From NCBI GenBank assembly GCA_000371745.1, contig AQUH01000004.1:1-41694 (forward strand): a DNA stretch of 41,694 nucleotides, in the 5' to 3' direction. Source of the DNA: an alpha proteobacterium SCGC AAA280-B11. Lineage in GTDB: Bacteria; Pseudomonadota; Alphaproteobacteria; Pelagibacterales; Pelagibacteraceae. Positions 8,539 through 15,324 of this stretch are shown in pieces. The notes under the pieces were generated by a model. It had not been told where the DNA came from, made no database searches, and saw nothing but the letters and a program-made list of their open reading frames with translations. Positions within the stretch are counted from its first letter, which is position 1; every line of letters begins with the position of its first letter. A program made the translations under genes and the position numbers.

Positions 8539-9104
8539 TTTCTACCTCCTTTTTTTCTTTTTTTCTGAGCTTTTAAAAGAAGTTCCTCATACAATTGAAC
8601 TCTGCCAATTAATCTTCCCTCGATGGTATTCAATTTCAATAAAGAGCTTCCGGCATTGGAATCTCTTGTGAATGCCACACCAATTAAAGATTGATTTTTT
8701 AGAACTTTATTCTGATCACCTTCTTTAAAATCAGAATGAGTTATTTTATCAGAGGCTTTAGGTTTGTAAGAGTCTGCATCAAATTCTAGAATTTCATTTC
8801 CATAAATTCCGGTTTCTATGACACCAACCCTTCTCAATCTCCATAATAACTCTATAAGTTTTATAAAGATTTCCTCTTCATACGCCCCAAATGGTTTGTA
8901 CACTTTAAACATGCTACTTTTGAAAGTATTAAATTCTTCAATACTTTCTCCAATAATCACATGTTTTTCTGCTGTTAGGCCATGAGTTAAAGCATTGCCA
9001 CTCACCTTCTCTTTTCCAGATACAGTTCTAGGGCCAGTGCTTTTCTTGGCGTTTTGTCTATTAGCTCTAACCTTGTTGTTAGAGACTACTTTTAGTTTAG
9101 TCAT
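8535..9104 (-). CDS. conserved hypothetical protein with STGPRT...NALTHGLTA motif
   Basis: The 189-residue product begins with a strongly patterned segment, RANRQNAKKSTGPRT then GKEKVSGNALTHGLTAEK at about residues 12-45. This pattern (A-N-x2-N-A-x2-STGPRT-x2-G-K-x5-NAL-x-HGL) recurs in hypothetical proteins of planctomycetes and alphaproteobacteria; no function is known to me. The rest has a helical LIELLWRLRRVGVIE region and a basic tail (KAQKKRKKGGRK). The start at 9104 (MTKLKV) is preferred over 9143 because GGAG lies 5 bases upstream. Downstream partner: the 8032-8538 gene. The basic ends suggest nucleic acid binding, which is inference only. Confidence 0.75.
   Translation of the reverse strand: MTKLKVVSNNKVRANRQNAKKSTGPRTVSGKEKVSGNALTHGLTAEKHVIIGESIEEFNTFKSSMFKVYKPFGAYEEEIFIKLIELLWRLRRVGVIETGIYGNEILEFDADSYKPKASDKITHSDFKEGDQNKVLKNQSLIGVAFTRDSNAGSSLLKLNTIEGRLIGRVQLYEELLLKAQKKRKKGGRK
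8545..8550 (-). promoter_or_regulatory. consensus Shine-Dalgarno site
   Basis: Minus-strand AGGAGG lies 6 bases before the ATG at 8538 and inside the end of the preceding gene. Most genes in this window show no such site, so it supports a foreign origin and a high translation rate for the 8032-8538 gene. Confidence 0.75.
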
Positions 9105-9386
9105 AATTGCTCCATAATAATTTGATCCAAACGCGCAACCCACATGGCTAACGCTTTCGCGATCAAAAAGTTTAGTAATTTAAGGGCCACCAGAGACTGG
9201 TAAAAATTTAAGGCCGCATAGTTTGGAGTAACTATGTAACTAAAGCTAAAAATAATTTAGCAATACATACATGATAAGCTACCGACTGACTCCGTGTCAA
9301 CACCATCAAAAATCTTTCATTTTCAATGGTTTTTTCAATTTCTTATGGGAGGATATAGGATGAGTTTGAAGGTTATGGCGACTGGA
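9105..9386. other. GC-richer non-coding stretch with several hairpins
   Basis: No convincing gene fills this gap between the helicase stop and the 9104 start. By my count 9121-9240 has 50 G/C of 120 (about 42%). It contains successive perfect hairpins: ACCAG/CTGGT with a 3-base loop (9189-9201), CATAGTT/AACTATG with a 6-base loop (9217-9236) and GCTAAA/TTTAGC with a 5-base loop (9245-9261). TTTAAGG occurs twice (9179-9185 region and 9208-9213 region). It may be a 5' leader of the minus-strand pair, a small RNA gene or a recombination site. It does not match tRNA, tmRNA, RNase P or SRP RNA as far as I can judge. Confidence 0.4.
9110..9113 (-). promoter_or_regulatory. Shine-Dalgarno site deciding the start at 9104
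   Basis: Minus-strand GGAG is 5 bases before ATG 9104 and would be internal if translation began at 9143. Confidence 0.6.
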
Positions 9387-9455
9387 TTAAGACTTTTTAA
9401 ATTTGTTTTTAAATATTTTTGTATAATTCTGACCTCTTTGCAAACCTGTTCCTAA
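9360..9455 (+). CDS. possible 31-residue peptide
   Basis: An ATG at 9360 follows GGGAGG (9347-9352) at a 7-base spacing and opens a 31-codon frame, MSLKVMATGLRLFK..., with a hydrophobic C-terminal half (FVFKYFCIIL). It runs antisense into the 3' end of the helicase gene. The strong ribosome site is the only positive sign. It could be a small membrane peptide or the stump of a gene cut by insertion. No homologue is recognised. Confidence 0.15.
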   Translation: MSLKVMATGLRLFKFVFKYFCIILTSLQTCS

Positions 9456-11960
9456 AAAGTCACCCCATCCAACCCATGATTTAGAGTAAAATCTTGATGG
9501 GCTTTTGGGTATATCATTAGGAAAATTTTTATCTTTACTGAATAGAGAATATTCTAATTTTGATTTGATATTAAAATTTTTTATTTTGTTTTTTGCTTTA
9601 TTGTATGAAAGATAATTACATCCCAAAAATGTCGATAAGCCTTCCCACTTCTCTCTATAATATTTTTCTGGACTTACTGGAATATTGGGAGGAAAATTAT
9701 TAGACTTACTAAAAAGATACCATTCTTTTTGGTTCTTTAATTTAAATTTTTGAATAATATTTTTTGCATTTTCATAAGGTAAAAAATCTTTTTTATGTAC
9801 ATTGCCAGTTCCTAAAAAATCGCCCCAATTTGTCCACTCTTTAATATAAATTCTATGTGGAATACTTGAAACGTCTTTTGGTAATAATTTTTTTTTTGAA
9901 TAATTCATCCACTCTTCATAACTTTTTATTTTTAAAGATTGAGCATATTTTTTTGCTTCCTCATAAGATCTCCAGTTTCCAAATGCTACTCTGTCCCAAA
10001 CTTTTAATTGAATTGACTTGTTAAATTCTTCTTCATTAACTTTTGTAAGAACGTTTATTTTTGTAATACCATCTACTGGCGATCCGCCTTTAGGTATTGT
10101 TCCACTGCTTACAGCTCTTAAATATTCTATAATTCTTGTATCTTGTGTCGCTAAAGCTCTAATCGTTGCTACAATTTCTTCAAACGCTGTATCTTTTGCA
10201 GCTTCAGTTGCGTTTTCATTTTCAGGAATAATTAATGGAATAAGAATGTAACCAAACTTTTTTCCAGGTGATAATCTTAAAGCACGTCCTGCTGCTTGCA
10301 CAATATCTACTTTTGATTTCTTTGGATCTGTAAAGACCACACAATCTATTGCTGGAAGATCAACTCCTTCTGTAAGACATCTTGAATTTGTCATTAAACC
10401 TTTTGACTCTGCAAACTCTCTCATTTGTGATGATCTTTGATTAGTTGGCATATCTCCACTCACATGGAATGCTTTTAAATTTCCATACTCTGGATAAACC
10501 TTTGAGATTAGTTCTTGTTGAGCTTTAAAGTTATTGGCACGTCTTATTGATGAGTGAAATGAAATTGCATTTCTTATTCCAAGTTTTTTAATTGCTTTTC
10601 TTAACGCTAAAGCAGTTGCAAATTCTCTTGCCTTTATGTCATCAATTTCTTTTTTTATTTGTATGAATTTATTGTCGGTATAGATCGCCTCTATTTCAGG
10701 TTCACTAATTCCAAACGTTATTATCTTGTAATCTGAAATGATGGGCGGTTTTGCTTCAATAGCTTCTTTAAAACTTAGTTGATAAATAAGATCGCCATAG
10801 TCTCTAGGGTCATCCATTGAAAGATATTCTTCCTTATCACCTCTAAATAATCTCTCCGTTGCCGTCATAAACAGTCGATGCTTGATCTTAATATTCTTTT
10901 GATGAATTAAATGCGCCATTGGTTTTGAACCAAGCCCAACTGTCTTATGAGCTTCATCCATGATGCCAAGATCAAATGTAAAACCTTTAGATCCAGCTGC
11001 AGTTACTTTTCCAGATTGATATGTTGTAAATACTATCTTTGTATTTGCTTTAGATTTTAGAAACTTCTTAATTTCATTCTTATCTGTAGTTACATCAATT
11101 CCAAGTTCGTAAATATTGCTTACAAAATCATCCTGATCATCGCTAACTGTTTGATCTGAACATACACATAACCAATCGGGTTTTATTCCAGCAATTAAAT
11201 ATTCACGTGTCCAAACTTTTAATGTTTGTTGAAGTAGCGCTAGAGATGGTACGGCAATTAAAACTGATTTAGCTTTAAGTCTATTTGCAATCCAGAAAGC
11301 TGTTAAAGATTTCCCTGTTCCGCAAGGCATGATGACCTTGCCACGTTCTTTGGTTTTAAAGTATTCAATAGTTTTATTAATTGCTTTTACTTGATGAGGT
11401 CTTGGGGAAAGAGCTTTAGGTATAATTACTTTACCTTCGGTCTTTGCTTTAATTAAATTCCAACGTTCAAGATTATTATCATCTAATTCAAGAAAACTTT
11501 CTAAAGTTACAAAGCTTACGCCTTTTAATAATTTTGTTTTTAATGGTGGTTTATCAGCTGTGGTCATAACAAGACCAAGTGAAATATTTTTACAATTATT
11601 GAATGTTAAATTTGCAAAAGTTGCTAGATCACCTTTGATAGTAAGAGTATCTTTTGGATCTGATCTGTATTTAGATTGAATGGCCCAGTACTTATTATCA
11701 AAGGTTTCTGCAATTAAATCTATTCCTTCATCAGTGTTTGGTAGATTGAGTTTTCTTTTTAAATCTTCTTTAACTTCCTTTAATAGCCAAACATTCTTTA
11801 ATTTAGTCTGATATTCTGGAGTTGTTTGAAGAAAGTATTTACAAACGTTTTCAAATATATCGCCTGCAAATTTTGCCTGCCCTGATTTAGTAAGTTCTTC
11901 TAGCTTCTTATTTAAATCACTCCAGCTATTTGAGCTGGATATGAGTTTTAGGGATTGCAT
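9387..11960 (-). CDS. restriction-type nuclease fused to SF2 helicase with C-terminal repeats
   Basis: An 857-residue, probably cytoplasmic DNA enzyme in three parts. (1) Residues about 25-150: PD-(D/E)xK, Mrr-like nuclease with Glu37 (GDIFE), Asp81 (DEGIDLIAE) and QSK at 95-97 (YWAIQSKY). (2) About 180-580: superfamily 2 helicase/translocase with RPHQ, Walker A GTGKS (214-218), DEAH (335-338), MTAT, and motifs V-VI in TEGVDLPA and QAAGRALR. (3) About 660-840: three 55-60-residue repeats ending in W-x2-WGDFLGTG or a variant. It resembles the nuclease-helicase part of single-chain restriction enzymes (COG4889-like), but no methyltransferase domain or neighbour is present. Its start directly adjoins the stop of the upstream gene. 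A role in defence or island maintenance is inferred. Confidence 0.85.
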   Translation of the reverse strand: MQSLKLISSSNSWSDLNKKLEELTKSGQAKFAGDIFENVCKYFLQTTPEYQTKLKNVWLLKEVKEDLKRKLNLPNTDEGIDLIAETFDNKYWAIQSKYRSDPKDTLTIKGDLATFANLTFNNCKNISLGLVMTTADKPPLKTKLLKGVSFVTLESFLELDDNNLERWNLIKAKTEGKVIIPKALSPRPHQVKAINKTIEYFKTKERGKVIMPCGTGKSLTAFWIANRLKAKSVLIAVPSLALLQQTLKVWTREYLIAGIKPDWLCVCSDQTVSDDQDDFVSNIYELGIDVTTDKNEIKKFLKSKANTKIVFTTYQSGKVTAAGSKGFTFDLGIMDEAHKTVGLGSKPMAHLIHQKNIKIKHRLFMTATERLFRGDKEEYLSMDDPRDYGDLIYQLSFKEAIEAKPPIISDYKIITFGISEPEIEAIYTDNKFIQIKKEIDDIKAREFATALALRKAIKKLGIRNAISFHSSIRRANNFKAQQELISKVYPEYGNLKAFHVSGDMPTNQRSSQMREFAESKGLMTNSRCLTEGVDLPAIDCVVFTDPKKSKVDIVQAAGRALRLSPGKKFGYILIPLIIPENENATEAAKDTAFEEIVATIRALATQDTRIIEYLRAVSSGTIPKGGSPVDGITKINVLTKVNEEEFNKSIQLKVWDRVAFGNWRSYEEAKKYAQSLKIKSYEEWMNYSKKKLLPKDVSSIPHRIYIKEWTNWGDFLGTGNVHKKDFLPYENAKNIIQKFKLKNQKEWYLFSKSNNFPPNIPVSPEKYYREKWEGLSTFLGCNYLSYNKAKNKIKNFNIKSKLEYSLFSKDKNFPNDIPKSPSRFYSKSWVGWGDFLGTGLQRGQNYTKIFKNKFKKS
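9441..9971 (-). repeat. three tandem protein repeats at the helicase C terminus
   Basis: Each repeat reads roughly: aromatic-x2-A-K ... L/F-x-I/L-K-S/N-x2-E-W/Y ... S-K-x5-P-x-D/N-I-P-x2-P-x3-Y-x4-W-x2-W/L-x2-F-L-G. Copies end at WTNWGDFLGTG, WEGLSTFLGC and WVGWGDFLGTG; the middle copy is the most diverged. The pattern matches what I know as the phage-integrase repeat unit, common in algal and marine bacterial proteins; the assignment is from memory of the motif. Confidence 0.7.
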
Positions 11961-12332
11961 TTATTTTTTTACACAAGGAAATGTTATATATTCAAGATTG
12001 TCTATTTTATCCAATTCACCTTTTGAATTTTTTACATAAAAATCGTTGGATTTAAATAGACCGATTAATCTTCCGATTTCACTTTTAGATTTTAAATTTA
12101 TCCAACACCTTTTATCTTTTTCTTTGTATTCATCAACATTCGCATAAGACATTGCTAGAGAATAAAGTTTACCATCTTGACCTTTTACAGCATCAACTTT
12201 CGTAATAGTTAGTGCAAAACCAAAATATTTTGAACTGCCACCAGTTATATCTCCTGTCACATAATAGTCCGCTCTCGCTCCACTACTCATCAACAACATT
12301 CCAGATACTAGGAAGATGATTGTACGGGTCAT
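11961..12332 (-). CDS. exported protein of unknown function
   Basis: A 123-residue protein with a clear signal peptide: basic MTR, a hydrophobic core (IIFLVSGMLLM) and a likely cut after SGARA near residue 21. The mature part is a small, probably beta-rich domain of about 100 residues with two Cys (RCWINLK and the FPCVKK end) that could pair in the periplasm. I do not recognise the family. Its stop is immediately followed by the helicase ATG (0-base gap), and it follows the 12333-12656 gene with no gap, so all are likely one transcript. Confidence 0.75.
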   Translation of the reverse strand: MTRTIIFLVSGMLLMSSGARADYYVTGDITGGSSKYFGFALTITKVDAVKGQDGKLYSLAMSYANVDEYKEKDKRCWINLKSKSEIGRLIGLFKSNDFYVKNSKGELDKIDNLEYITFPCVKK

Positions 12333-12656
12333 TTATCCTTTGTACTTAATTTTAAAAGTTTCAGGATATCGTTTTCTTTGATCCTCACAGTAAGAGTAGC
12401 TATCAATATATGATTTCATTTTTGTTTTGATTTTTAAATTTTTATTACCTAGATCCTTAATCATTTGTGCCTCTGTATAGTTTAAATCGCGATTATATCT
12501 TTCTGCAAATATATGATCAGCACATTTTTCTAAAGCATCTTTTTCGGAACTAGAAAAAAATTGTAAATATACAAACAGCGTAAGTAGCAAAATTAATAAA
12601 AACCACCTATACTTCATAAATCTGGATCCTAATTTATAATAAATATTTTTATTCAT
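12333..12656 (-). CDS. small membrane-anchored protein of unknown function
   Basis: A 107-residue product with one hydrophobic segment (FLLILLLTLFVYLQFF, about residues 19-34) preceded by basic residues, so an N-in anchor or uncleaved signal is likely. The soluble part of about 70 residues has two Cys (EKCADHIF and YCEDQRK) and is highly charged. An alternative start is the Met at residue 14 (MKYRWF), which leaves a cleaner N-terminal anchor. No family recognised. It is abutted by the next gene with no gap and sits 28 bases after the 326-residue gene. Confidence 0.68.
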   Translation of the reverse strand: MNKNIYYKLGSRFMKYRWFLLILLLTLFVYLQFFSSSEKDALEKCADHIFAERYNRDLNYTEAQMIKDLGNKNLKIKTKMKSYIDSYSYCEDQRKRYPETFKIKYKG

Positions 12657-12684
12657 TCTATAATCTCAATCAAGGTTCTGGTCA

Positions 12685-13665
12685 TTAGAAACAGCTCAAC
12701 ATATTTGCATGATATTGGCAATTCATTGGTGCTCTTGTAGCAGGTCTTTGCGGTGACATCATTCTCAGTCCACTTTCCATTAGTGCCAAACTATCTGCTG
12801 TGTTAGCAGCTATAGCTTGTTGTTGTGCTGCATACGCTTGCATAATTGCTGCATTGGTTTGAGCATTAGCTAACTTTTCTCTTGAGGCGGCATTTACTTT
12901 AGCCAAATCAGCATTTGCTTTTGCTAATTGTTTTTGAAGCTCAAGTTTTTCTAATTCAATCTCTGCAGTATAGATTTTAAATATACAATCTTTAAAATTA
13001 TCAGATCCTTTTCTAAAGCCATATTTCTCATTACAAATATAAGCTCTTCGATCGTCAGGTGACATTTTGGCTATTTTATCAGCTGCCTGTTTTGCTTCAG
13101 TTTCTAATTTCTTTTTACTAGCTTCAACTAAATCTTGTTTCTTTTTTTGCTCCGCTAGATCTTTCTTTTCTTGTTCTAATAAGCAATTATTGTATTTTTC
13201 AGTTCCCTTTGTATATCCCCAATTACATTTTCCTGCATAAAGTTTTTCTAGTTCATTAGTTCTTAATTGTTTTTTTTTGTTTATTTCATCTTTTAATTCT
13301 TTATCTAATTCAACTTGAAATAACCTAATTTCATTTTTAGACTCAAGGTAAACTTTTTCAACTGCTTCTTCTCTTTCTTTAATAAACTTTGGATTAGCGC
13401 TTAATGACTTTTTTCTCCCAAAAAAAGATTGGTTTTCGGGATCATCTTGCATTCCTTTGTTATAGTATGTTGACTCAACATTTTCTATTTTTTGGTAAAC
13501 TGATCTTGGTATTAAAATGCCATTATTACCACATCCAGCATTTTTTTCGTGCATGTCGGCAAAATGCTTATCAGTATAATAACAGTACATATATTGTGTT
13601 TCAGAAAATGAAGGTTTACTAAACACCAAAAACAATAATCCTAATCCCCAAAATATCTTCTTCAT
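12685..13665 (-). CDS. exported coiled-coil protein with Cys-pair motifs
   Basis: A 326-residue protein with a signal peptide (MKKIFWGLGLLFLVFS..., cut near SFS-E, residue 21). The middle (about 100-280) is Lys/Glu/Ala/Gln-rich and should form long coiled coils. It has two copies of a Cys-bounded motif, CNWGYTKGTEKYNNC (about 148-162) and CNEKYGFRKGSDNFKDC (about 211-227), a C-x(2-4)-G-[YF]-x-K-G-[TS]-x2-[YF]-x2-C pattern seen in other alphaproteobacterial envelope proteins. The C terminus has Ala/Gln repeats (AQTNAAIMQAYAAQQQ) and ends in CF. It is the first gene of a minus-strand series leading to the helicase. Function unknown; periplasm or outer surface inferred. Confidence 0.78.
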   Translation of the reverse strand: MKKIFWGLGLLFLVFSKPSFSETQYMYCYYTDKHFADMHEKNAGCGNNGILIPRSVYQKIENVESTYYNKGMQDDPENQSFFGRKKSLSANPKFIKEREEAVEKVYLESKNEIRLFQVELDKELKDEINKKKQLRTNELEKLYAGKCNWGYTKGTEKYNNCLLEQEKKDLAEQKKKQDLVEASKKKLETEAKQAADKIAKMSPDDRRAYICNEKYGFRKGSDNFKDCIFKIYTAEIELEKLELQKQLAKANADLAKVNAASREKLANAQTNAAIMQAYAAQQQAIAANTADSLALMESGLRMMSPQRPATRAPMNCQYHANMLSCF

Positions 13666-13666
13666 T

Positions 13667-13691
13667 CTAGATTCAGTTTACCAAAATCTAG
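13667..13691 (-). promoter_or_regulatory. hairpin covering the ribosome site of the exported coiled-coil gene
   Basis: CTAGATT and AATCTAG make a perfect 7-bp stem around an 11-base loop and end one base before the ATG at 13665. The hairpin occupies the place of a Shine-Dalgarno site, so it could control translation; it could equally be an operator. Confidence 0.4.
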
Positions 13692-13783
13692 GTGTGGAGA
13701 TATGTAAAAAAAAGAGACTTAATTAGATCATTTTCTTAGCAAAAAACTTAATTATATAATAAAGGACTATTAAATTAATAATA

Positions 13784-14647
13784 ATGTCCATTTTAAATAG
13801 CATTAGCATCGTAATAATTTTTAGCATCACTTGGTCCAGTGCCTTTATTGTGGGAAAAATAGGCTTATTTTACATAAATGAATACGCTTTACTCTCATCT
13901 CGTTTCTTTATTGCATCTCTAATACTACTGCCAATCTGGCTTATTAAGAGAAATATTAAAAATAAAAAAAAGATAATAAAAGACGGAATAATATTGGGGT
14001 TGTTAAATAATGTGATTTATTTAGGGCTTATTTTTTCTTCTTTAAATTATATTTCTCCAGAACTAGTGACAATAATTGCAAGTTGCTCCCCTTTTATAAC
14101 ATGCATTATTGTATGGATTACAAAAGTTGAAAAATTTAGTTACACAGTTTTGCTTGGAATAATATTAGGTTTTCTTGGGGTTTTATTAATAACTACTTAT
14201 CGCCCTATTGGAAGCATTGAACCTATTGGGATTTTGCAAGCATTTATAGGAACTATAGGGTTTTCATTTGGAACCATATATTATAAAAAAAATTCCGTAA
14301 CTCATAATCCTCAGCTTATAAATTTTTGGCAATCGCTTACTGCTGCTGTGGTCTTGCTACCGTTTGCCTTGTATTTCACTAAAGCAAACACGATGATTAC
14401 AAAAGAATTAATTTTAGCAATTTTATATTTAGTCTTCGTAGTAACTATTGGAAGTATGTGGTTGTGGTTAATTATTATTAAAAACTTAGGGGCGTCCGTA
14501 GCCTCTAGCGCGCATCTTTTAAATCCAGCTATTGGGTTAATATTAGCCTATATTTTCTTTCAAAAAGAATTTTTGCTTACAGATTGGATTGGAATTTTAG
14601 TAATAACCGCTGGACTTTTTATAGTCACACGTTTTAAAAAAAAATAA
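13784..14647 (+). CDS. EamA-family (DMT) transporter
   Basis: Inner-membrane transporter of the drug/metabolite superfamily. The 287 residues form about ten hydrophobic segments in two EamA repeats (about 5-135 and 150-285). Typical marks are TWSSAFIVGKIGL near the start, a short basic loop (KRNIKNKKKIIK), LGFLGVLLI and the repeat-2 equivalents SSAHLLNPAIGLI and WIGILVITAGLFIV. The substrate cannot be predicted; amino acids or related metabolites are common. A TATAAT-like box at 13755-13760 lies upstream, but its -35 is poor. It converges on the next gene with a 9-base gap. Confidence 0.88.
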   Translation: MSILNSISIVIIFSITWSSAFIVGKIGLFYINEYALLSSRFFIASLILLPIWLIKRNIKNKKKIIKDGIILGLLNNVIYLGLIFSSLNYISPELVTIIASCSPFITCIIVWITKVEKFSYTVLLGIILGFLGVLLITTYRPIGSIEPIGILQAFIGTIGFSFGTIYYKKNSVTHNPQLINFWQSLTAAVVLLPFALYFTKANTMITKELILAILYLVFVVTIGSMWLWLIIIKNLGASVASSAHLLNPAIGLILAYIFFQKEFLLTDWIGILVITAGLFIVTRFKKK

Positions 14648-14656
14648 TAGAAATAT

Positions 14657-15265
14657 CTATTTAAGCTCCCCTATTGCTCCAACAGAAATAATAAATTTCA
14701 TAGCATCTTCAAAATTCATATTTAAATAAATAATATCTTTTTTTGGAATTAAAACTAAAAAACCACTAGTTGGATTTGGAGTTGTTGGAATAAAAACATT
14801 CACTAAGGTGTCATTAATTTTTGATGATATTTGTTTACTATTCTCATTTGTGGCAAATCCTACAGCCCAAGATCCAGATCTTGGAAACTCAATAAGAACT
14901 ACTTTTTTATTGCTAGAGCCATCTTCAGCGGATTGAAAACTTTTAGTAAATTGAGTTGCTCCTGAATAAACTGAACGCAATACGGGCACTTTTTGTAATA
15001 ATTGTTCACCTAATATCAAAATTTTTTTTCCAAAATAACTCAATGAAACAAAGCCTATAAGCACTGTGATTAAAACAGCTATCAAAATTTCTAATCCTGG
15101 AATTCTAAAAGGAAGATACTTGTTAGGATTAATTGCATCCGGAACAATACGAGAAAAAACGTCTATAACTAAAAATGTTAGATATACCGTTATAAATATT
15201 GGTATTAATGTTATTATACCTGCTAAAAAATAGTTTCTAATTTTTGTTATTAAAGATGATTTCAT
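14657..15265 (-). CDS. DUF502 family membrane protein
   Basis: A 202-residue membrane protein. It has two N-terminal transmembrane segments (YFLAGIITLIPIFITVYLTFLVID and ILIAVLITVLIGFVSLSYFG) and a soluble domain with the DUF502 marks VPVLRSVYSGATQFTKSF, VVLIEFPRSGSWAVGFATN and VFIPTTPNPTSGFLVLIPK. The family is widespread in proteobacteria and plants; its molecular function is not established. It is divergent from the M48 protease gene (59 bases between starts) and convergent with the transporter. Confidence 0.9.
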   Translation of the reverse strand: MKSSLITKIRNYFLAGIITLIPIFITVYLTFLVIDVFSRIVPDAINPNKYLPFRIPGLEILIAVLITVLIGFVSLSYFGKKILILGEQLLQKVPVLRSVYSGATQFTKSFQSAEDGSSNKKVVLIEFPRSGSWAVGFATNENSKQISSKINDTLVNVFIPTTPNPTSGFLVLIPKKDIIYLNMNFEDAMKFIISVGAIGELK

Positions 15266-15324
15266 GATAACTTTTAAAATATTAACATTTTATTATTAAA
15301 ATTTATAACTAAAATTTAAAAAAA

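Larger units (their letters stand above)
6561..13691. mobile_element. putative integrase-carrying genomic island
   Basis: Between the housekeeping operon ending at 6531 and the transporter gene at 13784 lie a tyrosine recombinase, uncharacterised genes, a restriction-like nuclease-helicase and exported hypothetical proteins. Two of these genes have near-consensus Shine-Dalgarno sites, rare elsewhere here, and the 9121-9240 stretch is about 42% GC by my count in a genome near 30%. I could not find flanking direct repeats or a tRNA target, so the boundaries are approximate and are set by gene content only. Confidence 0.45.
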
